A stretch of DNA of 64,000 nt from Rhopalosiphum padi (Eukaryota; Arthropoda; Insecta; Hemiptera; Aphididae): positions 72,089,745-72,153,744 of the forward strand of contig NC_083599.1 of the NCBI RefSeq assembly GCF_020882245.1. The letters run 5' to 3'. A model generated the notes under the pieces. The model saw only the letters and a list, made by a program, of their open reading frames with translations, searched no databases and had not been told where the DNA came from. Of the stretch, positions 36,598 to 47,609 are shown piece by piece. Each line of letters opens with the position of its first letter. Position 1 is the first letter of the stretch. Made by a program: the position numbers and the translations under genes.

Positions 36598-39500
36598 TTA
36601 CAAATTGTTTTCGACGTCGTCCAAAGCGTCAATGACAAACGCGGGCAGTGCAAACGCCGCTTTATGAATGTCGGTAGTGTAGTAACGAAGCTTCATATCC
36701 TTCCGTTGTTGATTAGTCAACTGGTGCACCGGATTTAAAAAGTTGATATTCTGCAAGACAAAAAAAAAATCAAATAAAACATGAAATTCATCTATTCCGT
36801 TGTATGATCGCCGATTGGCTCACATCGGCTCACACGTCATGAACTGACAAAGTTCGATAACAGACGATAGCAAACGGTGGTTTACGACGGCGCTCGGCGT
36901 ACCGCAGTGCACTTGGTGTGGGAAATTAGACCTTAAAACCGCGAAGCGTATTAGTATTATTTATTAAGGGTTGTTTTCAAAAGAAAATTTATTTTTTTAA
37001 ACTCAGTATATTAAATTAAACTAAATCAAGAGTGCCTATATCTAACATTTAAACTTTACTTTTAACTACAAAACAGAATAGCCTTCGAGTTGTCTATGAA
37101 CTAATGAAGTCACAATATTATATACATTAGGTATATCGAAATCGAATTGAATAATTACAGGTACAGTATCTACGAATATTATATCAATTTTAGGCAATAG
37201 GCATACCAATAGGGATTGCATTATTACATTATAAATATTGCATATTTTATAATAAAGGTAACTTACTAACTTGCATAACTAAAATATCATTAGTCTTGTA
37301 TATTAAATCTTAACTATAACCATTAAATGAAAAAATTATACAATTTCTATATGAAACTCGGTATTTATGTGAAGTTTTCTATTCATAGGTATACACGTTT
37401 TCATTTTTTAGTAAACACTAAATACACTCGACAACGGTCATCGATTTAATCATTAAATTAACGACGAATAGAATATTATTCATAAATCTAAAACTACATA
37501 ATAATATGTCGATACTAGTATCATTATTATTATTATTATATTATAACATGTATACCTCGTCAAGACTGCCGAGTGCGAAACCAATCTGACCCGCCGGGTA
37601 AGTGGACACGTACGACGTCGCGTATGCCGCTTTGGCGAATACTTCTTTGCAATGGTTGCGCATCGACGCCGCGTTTTTCAAATGTCCCCAGAAAGTATCT
37701 GCTTGCGAACACACGATGCCGCCGGCCCGAAGTGCGCGTTTCATCAATTCAAAGTAAGACCTCTGGAATAGCGAAACAGCCGGACCTGTTCGATTGGTGA
37801 AAAATATTGAGAATAATGTAAAAATCGTGTGTATAATAGGTAATTACTCGTGTATATTAATAAGAATTACAATCGACGATTTGCACCACGAATCAAAATC
37901 ATGATTCACCGATATAGTCCTGCAAAACTAGTTCGACGTTCGATGAATTTTATGATCATAGTATATAGTGCTAATTGTAATATTAATAGATATTTTAAAA
38001 ATTAATACTTTTGTTATTTTTTAAAATAATTTAAAAAATGAAATTTAATTTAGTCTATTTTAATCGTTCTGATTAAAAAAATATGAGCATTTTTTTTAAG
38101 ATTCAATAAAAATTTTTAAAAAAATACAAAACGATTAATGATAGACCAGTGAAGTTTGTGTCACCTATTTTTTTTATAGATAAAAAATACATCCAAAAGA
38201 ACTTGCATTATATATCGGTGAAATATTTTGTCATATAAAATTAGTTGGGTATGTGAAATAATCTATTATGAGTTATGACCTTATGAAGTTATGAACCTAA
38301 AAAGTCGATCGATAATAATAAAAATTACCGATGGGATCAGAAGAATCAGTTATAATGACGTCGTAGTACTGAAAGTGTTCTTCCATGAATTTAAAACCGT
38401 CAGCTACATACAGGTTGACTTTGGGACTGTCGAATCCTTTAGCCATGAACGGTAAATATTTTTTAGACAATTCGATTACGCGTTCATCGATTTCCACTTG
38501 GTCAATGATTTCGACCAATGGGTGTTTGGCTACTTCCCTTGCAACCCCTCCATCACCACCGCCTACGATTAGCACCTGTTGATAAAAGTCGATTAATGTT
38601 TACGATTATTATAAAATAGGTATAGAGACTGTACACATATTTGATCTATCGTAAGAATACCAACCCTCTGCGGTTTCGGGTGACTGAAGAGTGGCAAAAA
38701 AGAAATCATTTCTTGATAAGAATACTCATCGAATTCCGTGCACTGAATCATTCCATCAAGTACCAGTACGACGCCATGCGATTTGCTTTTGACAAATAAA
38801 ATATTTAAATTATTAAAAAACAACATTGAGGTATCAATGTTTATAATATTACATTAATATCGAAAAACGATTTATACATATATTACATACCAAATCATCC
38901 ATTTTACGTAAAACACTCATAATTTTAAAAACAATTAACGTTTTTGAAAATATTATTTAGTAACGACTTAAAATTATATAAAAGTAATATTTTAAAAACA
39001 TTAGTATTTCCTGAAATAAAGAGTGTTGCTTACGTTTAATAGATCACTCTGTATGTGTATATTATACATCATTGGTTTTTACGATGTTTCAATATTTAAG
39101 TAAGTTATGAGTGTATGAAATATTAATACAGTAAGTCCTCGTTTAACGCCGAGATTAGGTTCCTAGAAAACACGACGTTAACAAAAAAAAAAAAACGTTA
39201 ATCGAAACACTTTTTAATTTTTACAGTTTATTATAATGGATTCCTGCTAATAAATGATGATTTTAAATTAATAACGTAAAATAAGTTTTAAAATGTTTTG
39301 TGACAATTGTTGGATTTGTTGATAATATATTTTCGGTAATAACATTCAAGTACGGAGAATCCCTGGTTTTTCGTTATCACGCAGCCGCCGCCGTGTCAAT
39401 TTATCTGGCAACAACTATATTATAGTCACATAGGTACAAGGTACAAATGATACAATTATTTATATTTCACACTTGTTTTGTTTACTAAAAATGAATCTTA

Positions 39501-40215
39501 TGTACTACTGTTACTACTGGTATATTATTATTATTTATTTTTTTTAATGATTGTATTTATGATTGATATAATATTATAACATGTAGGTAATAATAGTCAT
39601 ATAAATAATTGGTGAAAAATGTTAAAGAATTTTTTGTCATTGGATAAAATTGCTAGCAATTAAAATACGTTATTAATACTCTAGGTTATTATAATATATT
39701 GAAATATAGATCGTCAGTAATGTATTATATTATTTTATATAAATATCATAGACCTTATACTAATAGACTGGCCTTTTGACTTTTGTACACGAAGAACGGT
39801 CATAGATAGAGCCGATAGAGACGCTTTTCGGTGACTGAGTGACAGTAAAAGTATCGTATACTATAAAATATGTTATGTCATTATAATATTATGCCACAAG
39901 AAAAAAAAATGATAATAGTACCATATTATTGTACAATTGTACATTATACTTGACACATAGCTATGCTATAGGCGGCCTTGCCTACTGGCTTTAGTCTATT
40001 AGTATTATAAGATCTATGATAAATATACCTATTATAATTATTTAGTAATTAATCAATTTTTTTTAATAGGCGTATAAAACTTACGTTTTCAAGACTAATA
40101 TTTCCTGATATTTGGACTGTTCCTTGTGCAAGACCTGTTCCACTTCCATGGAAAAACTTCTACCCGGCAACAAGTCAGTGAACTCGCTGAACCATCCAGT
40201 CTTCAATTTGTCCAT
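36598..40215 (-). CDS. SRM: Spermidine synthase
   Basis: Five exons, 40085-40215, 38665-38785, 38329-38575, 37556-37785 and 36598-36750, join in frame to 293 aa, the normal family length. It transfers the aminopropyl group of decarboxylated S-adenosylmethionine to putrescine in the cytosol. Visible signatures: N-terminal GWFSEF and KYQEIL (residues ~8-40), VLVLDGMIQCTEFDEYSYQE (~49-68), the nucleotide loop VLIVGGGDGG (85-94), VEIDERVIELSKKYLP, VADGFKF, the catalytic DSSDPIG (161-167) and STYPAGQIGF near the C terminus. Intron 2 uses a weak donor (AGG/GTTGGT). Start is the first ATG before MDKLKTGWF. A minus-strand AATAAA (36591-36596) nearly touches the stop codon. A 276-bp MITE sits in intron 1. 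Gene appears intact. Confidence 0.95.
39128..39200. mobile_element. Single transposon-like terminus in spermidine synthase intron 1
   Basis: 'tacagtaagtcctcgtttaa' followed by 'cgccgagattaggttcc' resembles the ends of Tc1/mariner or pogo-type elements (TA then CAGTA). No matching inverted end was found nearby, so this is a fragment or a chance resemblance. Confidence 0.3.
39745..40020. mobile_element. MITE, 276 bp, in spermidine synthase intron 1
   Basis: The left arm ATCATAGACCTTATACTAAT and the inverted right arm ATCATAGATCTTATAATACT both lead into 'actaatagact' and then 'ggcc'/'aagcc'. Both sides are flanked by AAAT (39741-39744 and 40021-40024). The interior has no coding frame. Superfamily cannot be assigned from the short flank alone. 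Confidence 0.7.
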
Positions 40216-41165
40216 ATTTAAAGACCACCAACAACAACAACGATAACGACTGCGGGTTTGTTAGCTAGCGAGTACTGTACGTCTTGATGATGTGAAGTGC
40301 ACACCGTACTACCGTAGACTGACTAGACTGCAGTAAAGTAATACTGTCGGCCGTCGAGTATTGGTTGCCCGGGGCCGTATCTACAAATTACAATAATGAA
40401 TGCTTTCTCCGGTAACCTTCGAAATAAACGCCCAAATCTAACTTAGCATGTGTACAAAGGACAAAGGTAGGACAGACGAACGATATACTATAAATCAAAT
40501 ATAATATATTATATTATAGTATATACCAGGACGTTTGAAATAATGTGATAAAAACACGAGACACTTATATTATCGGGCATTTGTTTTGAGTAATGAAACT
40601 GTTTTTATTATATAGTTATTTTTTAAACCATGCTTTTTTTTTATTATTCTTAACATTTTTAAACGGTAAGTTACCGGTGTTTTTGATTACATATTTTGCA
40701 GCGTAGGTATAGATACATATTATTTTGTCTATATTTAAAAGCATTTTCTTAGAAGTAATTATCTCTAAATGTCATACAGTAAAAAGAAATCATGTACAAA
40801 TATTAATTATATCTAACTAGTATATTACCTATCTATGACAAATTTAGATTTTTATACATTATAGTATATTCTGTGTAACTATATTGAGTTGAATGCTGTT
40901 ATTAATTACTTACCAGTTACCCACCTTTAAATCTAAATTGAATGCATTATAAGAATAATGAATATACATTTTTATGAAATCTATACTACTATTTAGCATG
41001 AAAAACAACTGGGGTACCTACTGCAGGTAGATAGTAGAGTACCTAGTGTATATTTAAACCAAGTCGTTGTAAAGGGGAACTTTTACTCTTTCGGACCATC
41101 CTTCCTCTTATATCCGTCTAATTTATTATCAGAAACAAAATATCTTAAACCATGCTTATTAGTGT
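40216..41165. other. 5' flank of spermidine synthase and spacer
   Basis: The first ~250 bp upstream of the minus-strand start are richer in G+C (ctgtcggccgtcgagtattg, ttgcccggggccgt), as expected of a promoter. Beyond about 40480 the DNA is AT-rich with no coding signal. Confidence 0.4.
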
Positions 41166-41169
41166 TATA

Positions 41170-42115
41170 CCCTATACAATTTCGCCTTCGGCGCATAATA
41201 TAAAAATTTTAACTAATGATGCACATACTACCTTACCGTCTCCTTGGTGTTCTTGGACGTCACGACTTCATTCATCCAATTTTCCGGAACTGCAGCATCA
41301 GGTAAACCCTCACCAATCCGCACCTCGAGTTCTCTCCGCTTTCTCCACCACGGTCGCAGCGGAAAATTGTGTATTCTACATCGTCTCCATCGTCAGACAC
41401 TTCGGGTCCTCCATTAATTTATCTTAATCATATAGTTCTGGATGCAGCCATGGCTGGTCATCATCTGAGTTAAATCGAAATCCGTGTTACCGAACTTCCT
41501 CTTAAACCAAGGCTCCACTTCCCTAATCAGCCTCTTTGTCTAGGTCCCAATATCCGTGGTCTTCCATTCTTCCTGGCACCTACGATAGGTGGCGGCTCTA
41601 AGGTCTTCCTCGTTTCTATCTAACAGTCGTTTTCTCTTGACGCTCCATAGCAAACAGATGTATGGGAATGATCCCCCATACAACTGCAAGCGCCTAGAAG
41701 GATTCTGTTCTATACGCCATACACTCTCAATGCCATTTTCCTTTGTGGTCTTGTAATATTGAGGCGTTGGACTCGTATAATAGAGACCCAACCCATATAG
41801 GTACAGCATATAGTTACCGACTGTTCACTACCGATTCCAACAGCTTTCTGCGACGCTGTAAGGATCCACCTACGTTTGAAAGCTGTCACGGTACTTGTTG
41901 CCTGCGTCGCCACGGTTTCGAGGTTAGCTTGAAAGCCGAGCTTTCTCCTCAGCTCTACGCCGAGATATCGCGATTTATCTATATAGGTCTTATAATTGCA
42001 CCAGTAAGGTTGAAGTTCGGATCCCCGTTTCCTCATTTTTTGCTTAGAATGGTCGCCGTCGTTTTTGCAGGCAACACAATACATTTTTGGAGAGTAGTAG
42101 AAGCCGCCTCCTCGT
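41170..42115 (-). pseudogene. 3' end of an R1-like non-LTR retrotransposon (RT thumb / C-terminal region), broken
   Basis: Read on the minus strand: FYYSPKMYCVACKNDG (after decay), YLGVELRRKLGFQANLETVA, SQKAVGIGSEQSVTICC, LNITRPQRKMALRVYGV, then in another frame SYICLLWSVKRKRLLDRNEED and CQEEWKTTDIGTQTKRLIRE, then FDLTQMMTSHGC and an acidic TIFRC stretch. This order (KYLGV, QRKMALRV, W-Q-x-x-W, L-T-Q-x-x-x-G-H-G-C) is the C-terminal part of R1/Jockey-group ORF2. Two or more frame changes show it is dead. The 5' remainder is absent, as usual for truncated non-LTR copies. No poly(A) tail or duplication was identified. Confidence 0.75.
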
Positions 42116-42254
42116 GGTAGTCTCTGGGTAATACTAAATGGCTTTATAAAACTAATTAACACAAATAAATAATTTAAATATAACAAATTTATTATTATGT
42201 TAGATATAAATAATTTAAAGTAAGTGTTCCCAAAATGTGTATTATAAAAATTTG

Positions 42255-42390
42255 GTCGGAAAGTACTATATAATATTCTTGGGCGAAAAGGGAAAGTAGT
42301 TTTAAAATATTTGGGCGAAAAGAGACGTGGGTGAAAAGCGAAGGGTCATTTTTGGGCGAAAAGAGTACCGCCCTTTTTTGCGACGACTGG
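42255..42390. repeat. Four phrased copies of a GGGCGAAAAG word
   Basis: 'ttgggcgaaaagggaaagt' (~42278), 'tttgggcgaaaagagacgtg' (~42310), 'gggtgaaaagcgaag' (~42329) and 'tttgggcgaaaagagtaccg' (~42352) follow at 20-35 bp. It could be subterminal binding-site repeats of a DNA transposon. No terminal repeat was found. Confidence 0.5.
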
Positions 42391-42431
42391 TACTTGTGTA
42401 ACATCCCCTCAGTCTTATAAGTTTGGAACAT

Positions 42432-44800
42432 TATTAAGAAGTTACAGGTAAACCATATAAAAATTAAGTAAGGTTAATAGTATAATAAATAAAGGTAGTA
42501 TTAATAGGGATCTATAGTTGAGATTTGTGATGAACTCAATACCTTTTTGTTTTTTTAAATGTTAGAGCTATTTTAAAAATTCAGATACATTTTTAATTGA
42601 GAATAATATTATTGAAGACAGTATATTTTTTAAACCAATAGAAGCATTGAAATTAAAACATTCCTTACAAAAATTAAGAATTATACTTCATTTTATGAAT
42701 ACGATTTAATAAATTATGTACATAAAAAGTATGTTTTTTTTACTAGCTAGCAGTAATAGAATTTAAAGTAGATAGATTTAACATTTTTTTTCTACTGCTT
42801 CGCCTATCATTAAGGTAAACCTTGTGACGATAAGCGAGAGTCAACATTCAACATATTATAATATTAGCATCAAAGTATAACTCAGAAATAACATAAAATA
42901 AATTTTATAATTAGTATAACTTAGTATAATTAATTAGAATAAATGTATATGTATTATAGGTATAATATAATTATAGTTTTAATAATGTAATTACTGTGGG
43001 CCAAATATGTGTAATACAAATGAAGATCTTTTAGTATTAAAATAGTTAAGGTAGGTACATAGTTTTTTTTATATAAATATAACTTTAACGTCTTTAACTG
43101 TTACTTAGTAACCATTTTTTAATTAATAATTTCAAACGAGCATGCTATTTACAATTCTGTAAAGTGGGAGTTTTTCATATAACTTTATTCCGGTTATTAT
43201 ATGCCTTTGACAATTTATTATCCAGGGAACGTTGACTAATGTCGTTTAATTTCTATGAAGTGATCAATAATTTCTTTAAATATATTTGGGCTATTAGAAA
43301 ATTTCAAAAACTTCCTCCAGTGCATTATAAATAAAAACGTATTTTTGTTTGATTGTATTAATTTTTCTTTGTTCTAAAATTTGTCGATATTGCTTTTGTA
43401 CTATAAACTATATAGTATGTAGTATGTAAATATGACGTAATGATTTTATATTAATAATTATGCCTATTAATTTTTACTTTTTTTCGTCGTTGATTAAATG
43501 ATAAATAAACAATACAATTTGTTGGTTTTTAATTCGGCGACACAAGATTTTTATAAAATTACAATATGAATGATGAATGTATTATAAAATTCATGATCAT
43601 CGACCAAATTGCGTGTAACCCATGCAGACGAGTGCGCGTGATATTCGAATAGGTAGCAACCACAGATTTATATAAAACAACATATTATGTGGTAGCAACC
43701 GACAACGCATTGTGCAGTTGTAGTATATTAATTATTATATAGGTATTAAATGAACTAATATATTTTATAAAATATATCCAATTATATTATATCTATATAA
43801 ATATGTCGAAAATGTATTTCATTATTTATGCAATTACAATAATATAAACTATATGCGTAACACACTTCATCCTGTTCTTCTACACACCATACGTGTTAGT
43901 ATGTAGGTGATAATGTTACTGCAACAGTTGTTTTCATTTTATACTCTTTTCGGTGAAATTATTGACTCCAATTGAATCTAAAAACACACGATATAGAAAA
44001 GTTCACTATTTCATAGGTGTATCCAAAAAAAAAATACTAATAATAATAATTTTAATCAAATAATTGTTCGGTATGCACATAATGAATACACGAAAATACT
44101 TCTAAAAAGACAGTGTGTAAACAGAGTAAAGAATGAAATAATATATTAAAATTAAAGAAAGAAAAATAAATAAAATTTGGTGTTACAGGGTGGATAGGAA
44201 AACATAGATCTATTATAGAAAATGTATTGATTTATAAGAAGCTAAAATGATACAACATTTAATGTATATTTTAATTGTTTATTAGCTACAGATGAAATGT
44301 TTAAACATTTCTTTTTTATTGTGTAAACCATTACAAAGAGATATTATTGATTTAATCGAAGTGGTAATTCATTTAGATAAATATTTAACTAAAAAGTAGG
44401 TTTACCTATGAGATAAAATATTTCATTAAGTTTTAAGCATCAAACAAAATATCATTATAATATTTCTAAAGACTAATGAAAAGTACTTTAGAATATAATA
44501 TTTAAATCATTTGTAGATTATTTTATCAATCAAATTAATACTTGTTCGTATTATATAGTATATAAATCAATCATAAATGGATCTAACGATTTGGAATGAA
44601 AACAGGATTATTGGTATATTAGAATTATTACATTTTTAAAAAAAATCAGATGATTTTAAATCCCTGATATAGTTTTATAGGGAGTTAAAATAATAAAGTA
44701 TGGTAAAACGTTCTAGAAAGAATGAAAAAAAAACTAGAATTTTTTTTTTTAATTTTATAATTTTTTTGATGAAGATTGATTTCCACGCATATACAAGTTA
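42432..44800. other. AT-rich intergenic DNA, nothing recognised
   Basis: About 2.4 kb without convincing frames, splice-linked exons or TIR pairs. Confidence 0.45.
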
Positions 44801-44807
44801 TTAAAAT

Positions 44808-44970
44808 AAAGATGAAAGTGTGTATCGCTCTGCTGTATAATAATTTGTAGGTATCGAGTGAGTTACTGTCGTGGATGTACCTAATAAATTTGAATTCAAG
44901 ATATTATCATTGCATACAAAAAACGGTTTTAAACGAAGATATTTGTTAGCATTATATAGATAACCAAACC
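44808..44970 (+). repeat. Dispersed repeat, copy C (5' part)
   Basis: 'gtgtatcgctctgctgtata' followed by 'gtggatgtacctaataaattt', 'gaattcaa', 'catacaaaaaacggtttt' and 'gaagatatttgttagc' parallels the first ~130 bp of copy B at 34875. It ends near 44970. Confidence 0.55.
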
Positions 44971-45689
44971 TATCACTAAGTAGGTATATTTCATTATATG
45001 TTTTTTTTGATATTGTTCCTAAAATAATTTATTTTACTATTAGTATTTCGATAGGTTAATTCAATATTTGCCGAAAACATTGAATTTAATACATTATTAG
45101 TATTAAATATTCGTAATTACAATAATATATATACATATATTTATACCATATTTTATTATTGTTATTAACTTCGAAATCAGCACCACTTTACCGTAAGTCC
45201 GTAAAACAGTGTGAATAGATGCACAGTAAAAATAGGTAATTGCATAAAGTAAATCTATGTAGGTACATATTTTGAGAATATCGTTGTCTACTAGTGAAAT
45301 TCATAACATACGTAAGACTGTAAAAGTAAGTTTTAAATTCAATGTCTATGCAAATAATGTTTTAAAATTATAACAAAATAATTTTGTGCTCAGGTATAAA
45401 AAAAATAACCTATGTTGAATTGCCAAATATTAAATAAAAGTAAAATATGACTTTTTATCATCTACGTGAAATATACATGTGATACATACTTTCCTATATA
45501 CGTATCGTACCTTCCTATATTTTATAGAAGTAAAAAAAACAACACCATTTATTTAATTATAATTTTATTTTTTGAACGTGCATATTAATTTATAATAAAT
45601 ATATTTTTTTTTAAATTAGTGAAAATAATTTATTTTAATTTGATTTAAATAATCTCTAATTATTTATCTATATGCGCAGTAAATTAAAT

Positions 45690-45975
45690 TTGTATACGCA
45701 CTCTACGACAGCGTGCAACAGTCCACTGCACTACGCGGCTCACGCACTAAAATTAAATTGTACATCCTAAAATCCAAAATTCTATAACTTTTTCCTACAA
45801 TATTCTTTCCTAACAAAATATCCTGTCTCGTTTTATTATTATTCACTAAATTTAGTAAACAGTTGTAAATTAGTATACTTTTAATTATTATCAATTATCA
45901 TTAAAAGTGTATGCGGCTCGCAAGTAATTTAAAAAAATTACATTTGGCCCTTTCTAAAATCTTAGTGAAGACCGC
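45690..45975. repeat. Probable hAT MITE remnants
   Basis: Near 45945-45975 the minus strand reads 'tagcggtcttcactaagatt' then 'agggcca', resembling the GGTCGGCAACC / gggcca pattern of hAT MITEs; 'gtatgcggctcgcaag' (45909) and 'cactacgcggctcacg' (45731) recur as a pair. No clean termini or duplication. Confidence 0.3.
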
Positions 45976-46289
45976 TACCCTACGAGATACTGAGATACAA
46001 ATTTGTATAAATTTGAAAGCGGTATTGTGTCATTTTTGTGTGCGACACCTAATATATGCATATAATATGAGTTTGGTGCGGTAACTTTTGGTATTGGGTA
46101 TTTGGGCCATGCAGTTTATGTAGGTACAGTAAAAAAACGAACTGTATAACAACGTAGGTGCAAGGTTTTTAGAAAAATAATATTTTATTTCTATTTTTTG
46201 TTTAAAATAAGTATATTATAATATACTCTATAAAAATGTAAAACAACTATGACTGTATCTGCGCTGCACGAGTATATTCGAGCGTACCT

Positions 46290-47483
46290 ATGTAATTTGC
46301 GCCACAAACAACCTGAAGAAAAAAATATGTATGTAATTTGCGCCAGAGCTTGCGCTAATGTGCAGTTGTGCATAAAATGTGCAGTTCTTATTTAAATGTT
46401 GTGCAGTTCATAAAAAATTATATGTTTTGAATTTTTAATAATTAATTCTATATGTCTATGAGCTTATAACATAGATATCATTTGACAATATTTTGTTTTT
46501 CAAATTAATTAGAAATTATGATTGAAACATTTATCATTTATCTATGAATATCAAGAGATTAAATCTATTACGGTCTTTAAGATAAACCGTGGTCATGACC
46601 ATTGTGTTATGCCACCAAATATTGTGATTGTGCTCAAATTAATAACCATCTCCAATTAGAAAATATTGTTATCGATGAATAGGTTGTCATAAAAAAGAAA
46701 AAACATTTAAAAATTAGATTAATATTAATTGTTGTTAATTAAACTTTAAACTGACAATATTTAATATTTATGAATTTATTATATAATTTATTATATAGTA
46801 TGTGTTATGTATTATACGCGAGCGAAGCAAGCATCAAATTTTTTCACTTCTGAAAAACACAGAGTGTGTAGCTCTAATATTTCTTTAGCGCAAGCTCTGA
46901 TTTGCGCCACCTTTTAAAGTTGTAGTTTACGCCAGATATAACTAAATGAAAGTACATTGTATAATCTGAACCATTTTGTACCTTCAAAACTTGTAATTTG
47001 CGCCACTTTTAAATAACTAAACAATTTTTTTTACAAAATAACATATTATTTATTTTTAATCATTGATCAATCAAATTAATTTTAATAGATATACATTTCT
47101 TGAAAATTACTTTAAAAAATATCAAATATAAGTACCTACAATTCCTGTAATTAAAAAAAGCATATAAAAATCAGTTATATTATAACTACAAATAAATGTA
47201 GGTACATAATAATAAAATAACTTCAGCCATATTATAGTTATAAATAAATGTATGTAAGTATACTTAAATTCCAACAATTGAAGTTAAAAGTGTGATCCGC
47301 CGCAGATCACATATTCTATTTTGTTTTCTGTCGTGGCGCAAATTACAGAAATTAATTTTTAGATGTGACGCAAAATACATGTTATATTTTTAAAATTCGG
47401 CGCAAACTACATACGTACTTAAATTTACCTATTGGTGGCGCAAATTACAGGTAATAAAATTGGCGCAAAATACCATCTCCCGT
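46290..47483. repeat. Inverted clusters of a GTAATTTGCGCCA word; probable non-autonomous element
   Basis: Forward copies or variants lie at ~46292, 46333, 46898, 46924 and 46992; reverse-complement copies at ~47334, 47366, 47399, 47436 and 47461. The words therefore point toward each other from both ends of a 1.2-kb segment, as subterminal transposase-binding repeats do. The right edge is 'ggcgcaaaataccatctccc'; no matching left edge was found. One forward word was split by a hAT MITE (46344-46899). No coding frame. Confidence 0.6.
46344..46899. mobile_element. hAT-type MITE, 556 bp, inside a GTAATTTGCGCCA word
   Basis: It starts CAGAGCTTGCGCTAA and ends TTAGCGCAAGCTCTG, a perfect 15-bp inverted repeat, and is bounded by an exact 8-bp duplication atttgcgc (46336-46343 and 46900-46907). 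Removing one duplicate restores the phrase 'gtaatttgcgccacc'. No transposase inside. Confidence 0.9.
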
Positions 47484-47609
47484 ATATTGTATCGTGAGGA
47501 TTGTCTTTGTGGCCTGTTAGGGAAAACCAATTGTAGGCTTATTTTTGTGACATCCACAATGAATAAAATGATCTATGATTACATTTCAATTTCCCTATAT
47601 GAACTTATA

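Noticed and set aside
41743..42120. 125-codon plus-strand frame
   Set aside because: Antisense shadow of the R1-like retrotransposon fragment read on the minus strand.
46290..47483. CRISPR-like array of short repeats
   Set aside because: Words are in both orientations with irregular spacing in a eukaryotic context; not a CRISPR.
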